The notes: generated by a model from the sequence alone, not told the origin. A DNA stretch of 14,967 nt from an uncultured Bacillus sp. (GCA_937902115.1 CALGSR010000370.1:1-14967), one strand, 5' to 3'. Shown: positions 5,773 through 13,768, counted from the first letter of the stretch. Program-made: numbers and translations.

Positions 5773-6924
5773 ATGAAATTCAAACCAAGCTATGCACCAG
5801 GACCAACGAACGTACGGGAGAATGTACGCTTAGCATTAGCTAAAAAGGCAAATAACACTGATTTTGATAAAGAATTCATCCACTATTACCATGAGGTTTG
5901 CCAAAAGATGGGCCGCGTCATGGGAACGACAAATGAGGTAGTGTTGCTTGCCGGAGAAGGGATTCTTGCATTGGAAGCGGCGTGTGCGAGCTTAACTGAA
6001 CCGGGTGACCGTGTCCTTGTACTCGATAATGGCCTGTACGGTGAGGGCTTTAAGGATTTTGTCAGAATTTATGGCGGCGAACCGGTTGTCTTAAGCTTTG
6101 ACTATCATAAGGAAATCCCTGTTGCAGAGGTGCGCAGCTATTTAGAAAAGGATCATGACTTCAAATATGCAACATTTGTTCATTGTGATACACCAACATC
6201 TATCTTAAATGATGCCAGTGAGCTTTCCCTCTTACTAAAGGAATATGGCATTCTAACCGTGGTTGATTCAGTAGCCGGTATGGTTGGTGAACCAATCGAT
6301 GTCGACCAAAACCAAATTGATATTTGCTGCGGTGGTACGCAAAAGGCGATTTCAGCACCTGTTGGCTTAGCAATCGTTTCTATTAGTGAGGACGCAAAAA
6401 AAGCGATGAATGATCGTAAAACACCCATTGCTTCATTTTATGCAAACCTGCAAGTTTTCGAGGGCTATATGGAAAAGGGAATCTTACCTTATACGATGCC
6501 CGCTGGCAATATTGAGTCTTTAGATGTTGCATTGGATAATATTTTAGCAGAAGGTCAAGCAGCGGTTTATAGGCGGCATGCAAAAGTTGCAAACGCAGTA
6601 AGGAAATCTGTACAAGAATATGGACTGACATTATTCTTAGAATCTGGATACTCCAATACAGTAACTGCCATCACGATTCCAGCCGAAATAGGTGCAATAC
6701 GATTACAACAACACATACAAGAAACATACAATCTATTCATCGTTACTTCTTTAGGGCAATATGAAGATGTCATCTTGCGTATTGGCCATATGGGGGAAAA
6801 TGCCTTCATGGAAAAAGTTCTATCTGTATTAACTGTGATCGATAATGGCCTGCGTGATTTAGGTTTCAAAGGAAAGGGTAATCTTGGTCAACTATTCCTA
6901 GATGCCTACAAAGAGGAGAATTAA
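5773..6924 (+). CDS. Class V aminotransferase, alanine-glyoxylate aminotransferase-like
   Basis: This 383-aa protein is a fold-type I PLP enzyme of the alanine-glyoxylate, serine-pyruvate and pyridoxamine-pyruvate aminotransferase group. It opens with the family signature PGPTNV (9-14). The GEG loop at 61-63 should contact the cofactor phosphate. D165 in VVDSVAGM should bind the pyridine nitrogen, K191 in GGTQKAISAPVGL should form the Schiff base, and R336 in LRIGHMG should bind the substrate carboxylate. Length is normal for the family. The ATG at 5773 follows AAAGGA at 9-nt spacing. It moves an amino group from an amino acid to a 2-oxoacid such as glyoxylate or pyruvate in the cytoplasm; the pair is not predictable here, and ureidoglycine-glyoxylate transaminase is an alternative. 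The next gene is rluF, with a hairpin between them, so linkage is weak. Confidence 0.9.
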   Translation: MKFKPSYAPGPTNVRENVRLALAKKANNTDFDKEFIHYYHEVCQKMGRVMGTTNEVVLLAGEGILALEAACASLTEPGDRVLVLDNGLYGEGFKDFVRIYGGEPVVLSFDYHKEIPVAEVRSYLEKDHDFKYATFVHCDTPTSILNDASELSLLLKEYGILTVVDSVAGMVGEPIDVDQNQIDICCGGTQKAISAPVGLAIVSISEDAKKAMNDRKTPIASFYANLQVFEGYMEKGILPYTMPAGNIESLDVALDNILAEGQAAVYRRHAKVANAVRKSVQEYGLTLFLESGYSNTVTAITIPAEIGAIRLQQHIQETYNLFIVTSLGQYEDVILRIGHMGENAFMEKVLSVLTVIDNGLRDLGFKGKGNLGQLFLDAYKEEN

Positions 6925-6936
6925 AGGTAGTTTATA

Positions 6937-6969
6937 TTCAACCCGCTCTTCTTTAAGCAGTGGGTTGAA
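6937..6969 (+). other. Intergenic hairpin after the aminotransferase
   Basis: TTCAACCCGCT (6937-6947) pairs with AGTGGGTTGAA (6959-6969), an 11-bp stem with one G-U and an 11-nt loop. No U-tract follows, so it may be a weak or factor-dependent terminator, or an mRNA-stabilising 3' end, rather than a standard intrinsic terminator. Confidence 0.6.
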
Positions 6970-7019
6970 AGTATAGTTAGTATCAAATATAACAATCATC
7001 TGGTTAAGGATGTGTCAAT

Positions 7020-7727
7020 ATGCGTATTAATAAATATATAAGTGAGGCTGGAAAAGCATCTAGACGGGGTGCTGATAAATTAATTACCGATGGAAGAGTG
7101 ACTATTAATGGGAGACGTGCAACGATAGGCAGCCAAGTTGAACCTGGGGATGACGTTCGCGTGGATGGGAATCCAATCCGAGTCGCAAGGAATAATGTTT
7201 ATATTGCCTTAAATAAACCGGTAGGCATTACTAGTACAACTGAAAAGGGTGTAAAAGGGAATATTGTTGATTTAGTCAACCATCCGTTAAGAATATTTAA
7301 TATTGGGCGCCTGGATAAAGATTCAGAAGGCTTAATACTTATGACGAACGATGGCGATATTGTTAATGAAATTCTGCGTTCTGAAGGCAAGCACGAGAAG
7401 GAATATATCGTTTCAGTAGACAGGCCCATTACTCCTGAATTTTTGAAGAACATGTCAGAGGGGGTCAAAATATTAGGGACAAAAACACTCCCTTGTAAAG
7501 TCGTTCAATTATCAAAGTATGATTTCCAAATCATTTTAACACAGGGGCTCAATCGTCAAATTCGCCGCATGTGTGCTGAATTTGGATATGAGGTTTACCG
7601 ATTGCAAAGGATCCGGGTTATGAATATTCATTTAGGCAATCTTCCTCCCGGACAATGGAGAGATTTATCGAAAAAAGAACGGACTCAATTATTTAGAGAA
7701 TTAAACTATGAGCCTAAAGAATGGTAA
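7020..7727 (+). CDS. rluF: 23S rRNA pseudouridine synthase RluF (RsuA/RluB/RluF family)
   Basis: This 235-aa enzyme converts a uridine of 23S rRNA (U2604 in E. coli numbering) to pseudouridine. An N-terminal S4 RNA-binding domain (MRINKYISEAGKASRRGADK, to about residue 60) precedes the catalytic domain. That domain has LNKPVGITSTTE (64-75) and the hallmark GRLDKDSEGL (96-105), with D99 as the catalytic aspartate. The later segment GLNRQIRRMCAEFGYEV and the ending PPGQWRDLSKKE match what I remember of E. coli RluF better than RluB or RsuA. ATG at 7020 follows AAGGA at 9-nt spacing. It is probably transcribed alone and ends at a terminator shared with the converging FAH gene. Confidence 0.9.
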   Translation: MRINKYISEAGKASRRGADKLITDGRVTINGRRATIGSQVEPGDDVRVDGNPIRVARNNVYIALNKPVGITSTTEKGVKGNIVDLVNHPLRIFNIGRLDKDSEGLILMTNDGDIVNEILRSEGKHEKEYIVSVDRPITPEFLKNMSEGVKILGTKTLPCKVVQLSKYDFQIILTQGLNRQIRRMCAEFGYEVYRLQRIRVMNIHLGNLPPGQWRDLSKKERTQLFRELNYEPKEW

Positions 7728-7796
7728 AAGCCCCCCATCAAAAACCTCATTTACTTATAATACGGTTCACCATGGTAATTTAAGAAGTAAAAAAAT

Positions 7797-7828
7797 AGGC
7801 GGGAAATCAAAGATCTCTCGTCTTTTTT
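7797..7828 (+). terminator. Terminator of rluF, possibly bidirectional
   Basis: AGGCGGGAAATC (7797-7808) pairs with GATCTCTCGTCT (7812-7823), with two G-U pairs and one mismatch, around an AAA loop, followed by TTTTTT. A run of seven A's just upstream gives the minus strand a U-tract too, so it may also stop transcription of the converging FAH gene, with two mismatches in that direction. Confidence 0.75.
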
Positions 7829-7926
7829 GTTATTTTAGCCGATTTTCCTTTATAATCTTTTCAAAGTCATTTTCTTTATTTTCAGTAATACGAATTTACT
7901 TAAATCTCTCCGTGTCCCATACTCAT

Positions 7927-8562
7927 TTATTCAATATTTACTTTTGACTTTCCAAGGACATCTTCACCCCATAATAAAGTAAGTTCATCCCCATTTACCA
8001 AAGGACCAACCCCTTCTGGCGTACCGGTAAAAATTATATCTGCTTTTCCTAGCCCAAAATGTTTTGCACTGAAATCTATTAATGTTTGAAAATCAAAGAT
8101 TAAACTTTGAATATTGCCATCTTGTACTTTCAGTCCGTTTTTTAATAATGAAAAGCTAGTCTTTTTACATGCTTCCTCCCCGGGAAAATCAATAAATTTA
8201 GTTAGAATAGCTGAATTGGGAAAGCCCTTTGCTAACAACCATGGATATCTTTTTTCCTTTAAAACATCCTGAACATCCCGCAATGTAAGGTCTATCCCTA
8301 TTGCCATACCATCGACAATCTCATCAACCGTCATACCTTTTTCATATGATTTTCCGATACGAAGCACTAACTCCACTTCATAATGGATGGAACCCTGATC
8401 TCCCGGCAGACTTACTGTTTGCCCATTTGCTTCAACAACTGCATGCGTTGGCTTAGAAAACAAAAACGGAGATGTAGGAACAGGGTTATTTAATTCTTTT
8501 GCATGAGCTCTATAATTTCTTCCAACACAATAAATATTTTTAATATTCCCCATTTGGTTCAC
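7927..8562 (-). CDS. Fumarylacetoacetate hydrolase (FAH) family protein
   Basis: This 211-aa protein belongs to the FAH superfamily, whose members cleave or decarboxylate 2-oxoacids with a divalent metal: acylpyruvate hydrolase and oxaloacetate decarboxylase (FAHD1, YisK), or 2-hydroxyhepta-diene-dioate isomerases. The N-terminus CVGRNYRAHAKELNN and FSKPTHAVV are typical of FAHD1-like proteins. Expected metal ligands are E62 and E64 in HYEVELVLRIG and D91 in GIDLTLRDVQ; K112 in LLAKGFP and TGTPEGVGP near the C-terminus are also conserved. I chose GTG at 8560-8562 because AGGGG lies 7 nt before it; an ATG ten codons upstream has no ribosome binding site. It is the last gene of the opine-dehydrogenase operon, which suggests it handles the 2-oxoacid released there, perhaps oxaloacetate. 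That role is inferred. Confidence 0.9.
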   Translation of the reverse strand: MNQMGNIKNIYCVGRNYRAHAKELNNPVPTSPFLFSKPTHAVVEANGQTVSLPGDQGSIHYEVELVLRIGKSYEKGMTVDEIVDGMAIGIDLTLRDVQDVLKEKRYPWLLAKGFPNSAILTKFIDFPGEEACKKTSFSLLKNGLKVQDGNIQSLIFDFQTLIDFSAKHFGLGKADIIFTGTPEGVGPLVNGDELTLLWGEDVLGKSKVNIE

Positions 8563-8610
8563 GATAACACCCCTATTAACATAGTTTTTCATCGATTAAT
8601 GAAAATAGCC

Positions 8611-8646
8611 AAGAATGCAGTTAGAATTAATTCTGACTGCATTCTT
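8611..8646 (-). other. Long hairpin between gltS and FAH genes
   Basis: AAGAATGCAGT (8611-8621) pairs with ACTGCATTCTT (8636-8646), and after one imperfect pair AGAAT pairs with ATTCT, giving a nearly unbroken 17-step stem. It lies in the 103-bp gap after gltS. A clear U-tract is lacking on either strand, so partial termination or mRNA processing that lowers FAH expression is more likely than full termination. Confidence 0.6.
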
Positions 8647-8665
8647 TCCAACTAATATTAAAGTT

Positions 8666-9883
8666 TTAAGTAAAGTAATTTAAAAATCCTGTAATAATGA
8701 CGGCGTTAAAGAAGTCCGAAATCATACCACCTATAGGAATAGCTAAGTAAGCAGCCGGTGCAACACCATATTTTCTAGTGATTGTCTGCATGTTAGCCAT
8801 TGCATTTGACATGGATCCCATAGCATAACCAATGAAACCGGCTGTCTGAACTGCCGCCTCATAGTCTTTACCTAGCAAATTGAACAAAATAAAATAACTA
8901 AACACAAACATAAAGAGGACTTGGGCAATCAGAATCACAATAATAGGAACTGCAAGGTCAGCTAGCACCCAAAGTTTAAGACCCATCATTGCCATTGCAA
9001 GGAATAAAGATAGGGAAATTTCGCCACAGATTTCAATTTCCTCATTCGGATGACGGTGTCCGGACACTTCAACGATATTCCGTAAAACAGCACCCATAAC
9101 CAACGCACCCATGTATGCTGGGAAAGTTATCCCAGTGGTAGCCATAATTTTTGAAAGGACTACGCCGGTACCTAAAGCAACAGCTAGTAGCATCGCAGCC
9201 ATTACGAAACGGTCAACATTAGTTTTAATCATTCCGTGCTCTATCTTTTCCTTTACTCCCTCTTCTTTCGTAGCAGCTATTTCATTTTTAATTACTGCCA
9301 CCTCTTGAAGATCAAGTTGATTCAAACGTCTGCGCATGATTGGTCCACCTAGTATACTGCCTGCTACCAGTCCAAAGGTTGCAGCTGCTAAGCCAACGGC
9401 AGATGCTCCTTGTACTAAATAATCCGGACCTTCCATAATCGCGCCAAATGCAGCTGCTGTACCTGGGCCACCCATCAGTGAGATGGAGCCAACCGATAAA
9501 CCAAGTCTAGGGTCAATGCCAAATAAAGAGGCGATACCGCTTCCAATCCCATTTTGGAAGGTGAGTACAACAACTGATAGGAACAAGATGACTAGTATCT
9601 GTCTACCGCCTCTTTTTATGAGAGGTATGCTTGCGGAGAAACCAATTGTGGTGAAGAAAACACTCATCAATATATTTTGTAAGGTCGTGTCTAGAGTAAT
9701 AACCATTGTTCCACTAGCAGCGAGCACGGTGTTTACCGATGCAAAAATCAATCCACCAATGAGTGGAGCGGGAATACAATACTTACTTAAGAACTTGCTT
9801 TTTTTTACTATCCAAGAACCTAACCAAAACATAACAGCTGCAACTCCTGCAACCTGGTACATATCTAACTGGAATTCATACAT
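8666..9883 (-). CDS. gltS: Sodium/glutamate symporter, GltS family
   Basis: This 405-aa membrane protein has many hydrophobic helices in the two-half layout of GltS carriers, which import glutamate or similar dicarboxylic amino acids with sodium. The first pore-loop motif GGPGTAAAFG is at 138-147. The matching C-terminal loop is IPIGGMISDFFNA (382-394). The two halves are joined by a charged cytoplasmic linker (MRRRLNQLDLQE to KEKIEHGMIK). The ATG at 9881-9883 has GGGAGG at 7-nt spacing; the frame runs open 20 codons further without a good site. It sits in the operon between the MmgE/PrpD gene and the FAH gene, so its cargo is probably the substrate of that pathway rather than glutamate for general use. 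Specificity cannot be read from the sequence. Confidence 0.92.
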   Translation of the reverse strand: MYEFQLDMYQVAGVAAVMFWLGSWIVKKSKFLSKYCIPAPLIGGLIFASVNTVLAASGTMVITLDTTLQNILMSVFFTTIGFSASIPLIKRGGRQILVILFLSVVVLTFQNGIGSGIASLFGIDPRLGLSVGSISLMGGPGTAAAFGAIMEGPDYLVQGASAVGLAAATFGLVAGSILGGPIMRRRLNQLDLQEVAVIKNEIAATKEEGVKEKIEHGMIKTNVDRFVMAAMLLAVALGTGVVLSKIMATTGITFPAYMGALVMGAVLRNIVEVSGHRHPNEEIEICGEISLSLFLAMAMMGLKLWVLADLAVPIIVILIAQVLFMFVFSYFILFNLLGKDYEAAVQTAGFIGYAMGSMSNAMANMQTITRKYGVAPAAYLAIPIGGMISDFFNAVIITGFLNYFT

Positions 9884-9924
9884 TCTCTTCCCTCCCAAAT
9901 AAGCCTCGTGCTGTGTATACCTAT

Positions 9925-9938
9925 AGTAAGCGCTATTT
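9925..9938. promoter_or_regulatory. Possible cre-like (CcpA) site before gltS
   Basis: AGTAAGCGCTATTT matches 11 of the 14 positions of the catabolite-response consensus TGWAANCGNTNWCA, with mismatches at the ends. It lies 42 bp before the gltS start, inside the operon. Position suits carbon repression, but the mismatches make it weak. Confidence 0.25.
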
Positions 9939-9992
9939 ACCATTTCTATTAATTATCTTGTCATTTGCTGAACGAATCTCTACAATTTTTTA

Positions 9993-11345
9993 TTAGCACT
10001 CTACTAGTTTTTCTAAAGCAATTTCAGATGTATTAACAAAATCAATGATTGAACGTAACGGAATATCAAGATTATCTGTAAGCAAACCAAGCAGTTCTTC
10101 TTGCTTTATTTCACTCAATATTGGTTTGGTAATGCGCATAAACTTTTCTGTTATCCACTCTAAATCAACGCTGTCAGAGGCCTCTCCAGGTGCAGCATAA
10201 AGTTCCGATTGCAGGACTGTGCCATTTTTAATCGTGATATGAACCCTTGCTAAACGTTTCTCTGGGAAAAGGCTATCGATTTCAGGATCAGTTACAAAAT
10301 TCAGACGCTCCATTACGTGGAGTACCTGTGGATTATCCAGTGCCTCTTCCCTTACCTGCATAAATCCTAGGTCACCGTGGACCAATGCAGCAGCAATCGG
10401 GTAGGCAATATTATATTGAGCCTGATCTGTTGTTTGGGGGACTTTTTTGCTTAATTGTGCGGCAGAATCGAACGTATAAACTGTGATTTCTTTGATATCA
10501 TCTGCATTGAAATCATATTCCTTCATTAAATCCAGACATGCCTTAATTGGTTGATGAGCCCAACGGCAGCATGTGTAAGGTTTAAAGTACAAATTCATAA
10601 TTTCATAATTTTTACCAAGAGTCTCTAAAAGGTGACTGAACTCCGGTGTTTCTAAAAGGTTTCCATAACCAGTGCTTCCTGCTAAAGTTTCCTGTACAGC
10701 CATCGCCCCTACTAATGCACCAAAAGGGACCCCATCTTTATTCATCGATGGGTATTGCACAGAGCGCATAACAGGGGTAAGCGGTGCATGGAAGTCAGCG
10801 ATCGATAAAGTATTGTTCAATTGCTCTTTACTTAAGTTATAAAGCCGTCCAACTCCGGCTGCTGTACCAAAGGCGCCATAGGTACCTGAACTATGCAGGT
10901 ATCGATAATGTTCCTGCTCCGCAAGTGCCCAACGAATCGTAACCTCATAAGCAATGACCAATGTCGTAAGAAATTCCTTATATGAAATATCTTTTTCTAA
11001 GCCAGCAGCCAAAATTCCAGCAATAAAGGCAGTTCCCGGGTGGCCTTTGATCATATTGTGACCGTCGTCAATATCGAATGAATTGGAAGCATGCGACATC
11101 GCTATAGTCGCTCCAAGAAAATTAAAGGTTTTTTCACTACCAACAACAGGGATATCCCCATCTTTGCAAAGTAATTCAGCAAGTCGTACACCCGCATTAA
11201 ATTGTTTACCTTTGCTCCCAAGGAGTAAGGCCATCATCAAATCGATGCTACAAACTACTGCTCGTTGCCGAATGGACTCAGGCAGGTTATCCCACTCCGT
11301 ATTTAGAATATAATCCTCGAGTCTGTAATCGATTACAAATTTCAT
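9993..11345 (-). CDS. MmgE/PrpD family protein
   Basis: This 450-aa protein has the family's full length. It shows the conserved active-site region ASNSFDIDDGHNMIKGHPGT (acidic residues D91, D93, D94, then H96 and H102) and the second conserved block FKPYTCCRWAH with K255 and H264. The C-terminal half is the mixed alpha/beta domain with ITVYTFDSA and ARVHITIKNG strands. Known members are 2-methylcitrate dehydratase, cis-aconitate decarboxylase and iminodisuccinate epimerase, so the fold acts on di- and tricarboxylates by proton abstraction. No methylcitrate genes lie here; the opine dehydrogenase upstream and GltS downstream favour an epimerase or lyase acting on an N-substituted amino dicarboxylate. 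I chose ATG 11343-11345, with AGGGG 8 nt upstream; a GTG two codons earlier is too close to it. It is second in the operon. Confidence 0.9.
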   Translation of the reverse strand: MKFVIDYRLEDYILNTEWDNLPESIRQRAVVCSIDLMMALLLGSKGKQFNAGVRLAELLCKDGDIPVVGSEKTFNFLGATIAMSHASNSFDIDDGHNMIKGHPGTAFIAGILAAGLEKDISYKEFLTTLVIAYEVTIRWALAEQEHYRYLHSSGTYGAFGTAAGVGRLYNLSKEQLNNTLSIADFHAPLTPVMRSVQYPSMNKDGVPFGALVGAMAVQETLAGSTGYGNLLETPEFSHLLETLGKNYEIMNLYFKPYTCCRWAHQPIKACLDLMKEYDFNADDIKEITVYTFDSAAQLSKKVPQTTDQAQYNIAYPIAAALVHGDLGFMQVREEALDNPQVLHVMERLNFVTDPEIDSLFPEKRLARVHITIKNGTVLQSELYAAPGEASDSVDLEWITEKFMRITKPILSEIKQEELLGLLTDNLDIPLRSIIDFVNTSEIALEKLVEC

Positions 11346-11346
11346 T

Positions 11347-11385
11347 TTCACTTCCCCTTCATATTACAATAATTTTGCAAGTGAA
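11347..11385 (-). promoter_or_regulatory. Inverted repeat enclosing the MmgE/PrpD ribosome binding site
   Basis: On the mRNA strand TTCACTT (11379-11385) and AAGTGAA (11347-11353) can pair perfectly, placing the Shine-Dalgarno AAGGGG at the base of the 25-nt loop and the SD-to-start spacer in the stem. This could tune translation of the second gene of the operon. It may also be coincidental. Confidence 0.35.
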
Positions 11386-11427
11386 GGCGGTTCCAATTTT
11401 TTCAATACCACCTCCACCTGTCATTCA

Positions 11428-12666
11428 TTAAGCTGGAAAGTTCCCGTTATTTAAATAATCAAGCAATGTTTCCTTATCCATATCTTTAATTCCAAGATAT
11501 TGGAGTGAATAACCTTCTTCAAAGTAATTTTTCTTCAGCATCGCTCCTGCCAACACGATCATGGAATCGATGATTGGAGTACTAATGCCATACTGCACAC
11601 CTAGCTCATGATATACTTTACAGCCAACTGGCACATCTTCTGTACAGTAACGATGATGGATACTGTTTGGACCAGAGTTAGCCTCTGTAGTTGGTTGGTC
11701 AAGTGGAAGGATCATATTGTCTTTACCATCTTTATCAAGTCCCATATATTCTTGAGCCAATACACTGCGGCGTGAGAAGAATGACTCATAAGAGTATCTT
11801 GGTAAATCAACGCCAATTCCCTCAGCTAGCTTGATTTCTTCATTATAAAATTGATATTGTACTTCGCAGATTGATGGACACAATGCATGAGCATACATGG
11901 AGTATCCAGTTTTATCAAAGTCGCCAAAAATCTTGCCCCAGTTTTCCATTGTAGAAACACCAAGTAATGTTGCCGGCACATGGATTACAGGATTAATATT
12001 GCTGAAGCCGATGTCAAGTACTGTGTCGCCTTTTATCGCACCGTCACCATACGTTACAGCGTCCATGGCAGAAAGGTATTTTGATGCTTCAATGAAATCG
12101 TCTGCATCAGTCATAGGCAATGTTGCTCCGCGTAAAGTAATGGCACGGTATTTAACTCCTACATGTGGCAACATGAAAGTGCCTACAGATTCGATTCTTG
12201 TACCATAAGGTGCACTTGACCAGCCACCAACTATTACCTTTGTCGTACATCCTGCTTCTCTCATCATTTTGCGTAATATCAATGTTCCAAAATTATCAGT
12301 AAAGATATTGATAACCTGTCCGTCTTCCAATACTGGGATTAATGATTTGAATAATGGCTCATGGCCAAAGGCAGGAATGGCGATAACGATATGTCCTGCT
12401 CCTTTTACCGCCTCTGCAATATCAGTTGTAATGACTTCGATTTTTGCAAGTCCAGAGCGTTTAAAGTTGTACAGATTTCTTTGGATCCCATCAAGTTCAA
12501 TACCGGTTTTCTCCAAGTTAGCCAAACTTTTTTCAGCGAATGGTATTGCATCATACAAACGAACTTCCTGACCTGCCAACGTAGCATCAGCTGCAATCGT
12601 TTTTCCAACGGCACCTGCACCAAGCACTGCTACCGGTTTATTTTTCAAGTAATCCATCTTTCCCAT
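11428..12666 (-). CDS. NAD/NADP octopine/nopaline dehydrogenase family protein (opine dehydrogenase)
   Basis: This 412-aa protein has an N-terminal Rossmann domain with VAVLGAGAVGKT (GxGxxG at 16-21) and D39 closing the second strand, pointing to NAD(H). A C-terminal helical octopine-dehydrogenase domain begins near NINPVIHVPATLL (223-235), where H229 is in the position of the family's catalytic histidine. Opine dehydrogenases join or split an amino acid and a 2-oxoacid through an N-(carboxyalkyl) bond; metallophore enzymes such as CntM use the same fold, but no cntL or cntK partner is present. It is the first gene of the minus-strand operon, divergent from a LysR gene, and the catabolic neighbours favour oxidation. 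AAGGAG lies 10 nt before ATG 12664-12666 and 7 nt before an adjacent GTG (12667-12669), so either start could be used. Confidence 0.88.
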   Translation of the reverse strand: MGKMDYLKNKPVAVLGAGAVGKTIAADATLAGQEVRLYDAIPFAEKSLANLEKTGIELDGIQRNLYNFKRSGLAKIEVITTDIAEAVKGAGHIVIAIPAFGHEPLFKSLIPVLEDGQVINIFTDNFGTLILRKMMREAGCTTKVIVGGWSSAPYGTRIESVGTFMLPHVGVKYRAITLRGATLPMTDADDFIEASKYLSAMDAVTYGDGAIKGDTVLDIGFSNINPVIHVPATLLGVSTMENWGKIFGDFDKTGYSMYAHALCPSICEVQYQFYNEEIKLAEGIGVDLPRYSYESFFSRRSVLAQEYMGLDKDGKDNMILPLDQPTTEANSGPNSIHHRYCTEDVPVGCKVYHELGVQYGISTPIIDSMIVLAGAMLKKNYFEEGYSLQYLGIKDMDKETLLDYLNNGNFPA

Positions 12667-12729
12667 CACTATCTATCTCCTTTTTGATTGTAAATTTTTT
12701 TCGATGTAATTTTTACTGAGGCTTTAGTC

Positions 12730-12812
12730 ATTATATATCACGTAACTATGCAATCCATTTTTGACTATATATAATTTTCTGATAGTTACGTCTTATGAAT
12801 TTATTGTATAAT
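12730..12812. promoter_or_regulatory. Divergent control region of the opine operon and its LysR gene
   Basis: A perfect 10-bp inverted repeat, ACGTAACTAT (12740-12749) and ATAGTTACGT (12782-12791), has its arms 32 bp apart. The left arm lies in the spacer of the operon promoter, whose minus-strand -10 is TATAAT at 12730-12735 with no good -35, as expected for activator dependence. The right arm overlaps the -35 zone of the lysR promoter, whose -10 is TATAAT at 12807-12812, which fits autorepression. The arrangement suits LysR-type binding, though binding itself is not shown. Confidence 0.6.
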
Positions 12813-12886
12813 AGGATTTATCATCAGTAAAATGAATGAATTTAATAGATATCATTAAAAATTTTAATAGATAGGTGGTTGATCTT

Positions 12887-13768
12887 ATGGAGTTTAGAAA
12901 TATAATCACATTCCTAGCCGTGGCCGAACAAGGCTCCTTTACTGGGGCAGCCAATCAACTGGGGTATGTCCAATCTACAGTTACAATTCAGATTAAACAG
13001 TTGGAAAAAGAACTAGGAACAATACTTTTTGATCGTATCGGAAAAAGAGTAGAGCTCACCGCAAATGGACAGAATTTTATGCATTATGCCAATCTGCTTG
13101 TCAACATTTCAGAACAAGCGAAGCTGATTGGCAAACGACCAGATGAAATTGAGGGTCACCTTCGCATTGGTATTTTAGAATCGCTTTTGATATGGATTCT
13201 ATCAGAAAAACTCCCGGAATATTATCAAGTTTTTCCGTTAATCAAGGTACTAACAAGAACTGCTCCTGCAAATGAATTGTTCCAAATGCTAAAGCAGAAT
13301 GAATTGGATATGGTATATTTTCTTGGCAAGAAAATGCACAGCAATGACTTTGTTTGTGCCTGGTCGGAGCCAGTCAGAATCGTTTTTGTTTCACATCCCG
13401 ACAATCCTTTTGCAAATAAAAAGAATGTCCTTTTGCAGGAGCTTGTCGAACAGCCTTTTATATTAACGGAGAATACTGGTCTGTATAGACGTACATTGGA
13501 AGAAGTCACAATGGAACAAGGTATGGCTATCCAGCCTTTATTTGTAATAGACAATACAAGTGCCATTATTAAATTGCTTAAAAAAGGGCTTGGTATTTCG
13601 TTTTTACCGGAATACGCGGTTCAGGAAAGTTTAAGCAATAACGAATTGGTTATTATTGATGTAGAAGATTGCTCAATACAATTATGGATTCAGCTGTTTT
13701 ATCATAAAGATAAGTGGCTAACTCCTCAGATGGAAAGCTTTATTAAACTCTTAAAGAATAATAATTGA
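12887..13768 (+). CDS. LysR-family regulator of the opine-type operon
   Basis: This 293-aa protein starts MEFRNIITFLAVAEQGSFTG, the canonical LysR N-terminus. The winged helix-turn-helix covers about residues 1-60, with AANQLGYVQSTVTIQIKQLE as DNA-reading helices, and the effector domain begins at LRIGILESLL. The ending LWIQLFYHKDKWLTP is typical of the second lobe. The ATG at 12887 has AGGTGG 8 nt upstream; a GTG four codons earlier lies inside that site. It diverges from the opine dehydrogenase gene across 220 bp containing a strong inverted repeat, so it most likely activates that operon when an operon substrate or intermediate is present. It is similar in class but not close in sequence to the LysR protein at 1595-2479. 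Confidence 0.93.
   Translation: MEFRNIITFLAVAEQGSFTGAANQLGYVQSTVTIQIKQLEKELGTILFDRIGKRVELTANGQNFMHYANLLVNISEQAKLIGKRPDEIEGHLRIGILESLLIWILSEKLPEYYQVFPLIKVLTRTAPANELFQMLKQNELDMVYFLGKKMHSNDFVCAWSEPVRIVFVSHPDNPFANKKNVLLQELVEQPFILTENTGLYRRTLEEVTMEQGMAIQPLFVIDNTSAIIKLLKKGLGISFLPEYAVQESLSNNELVIIDVEDCSIQLWIQLFYHKDKWLTPQMESFIKLLKNNN

Noticed and set aside
5773..7727. Aminotransferase and rluF as one operon
   Set aside because: A stable hairpin and 95 bp separate them, and their functions are unrelated; no firm case for co-transcription.
7708..7947. Plus-strand 79-codon frame after rluF
   Set aside because: It starts inside rluF, runs through the terminator and ends in the FAH gene; its composition reflects AT-rich DNA.
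11428..12666. Staphylopine-type metallophore dehydrogenase (cntM)
   Set aside because: The fold is the same, but no nicotianamine synthase-like or histidine racemase gene is present, and the neighbours are catabolic.
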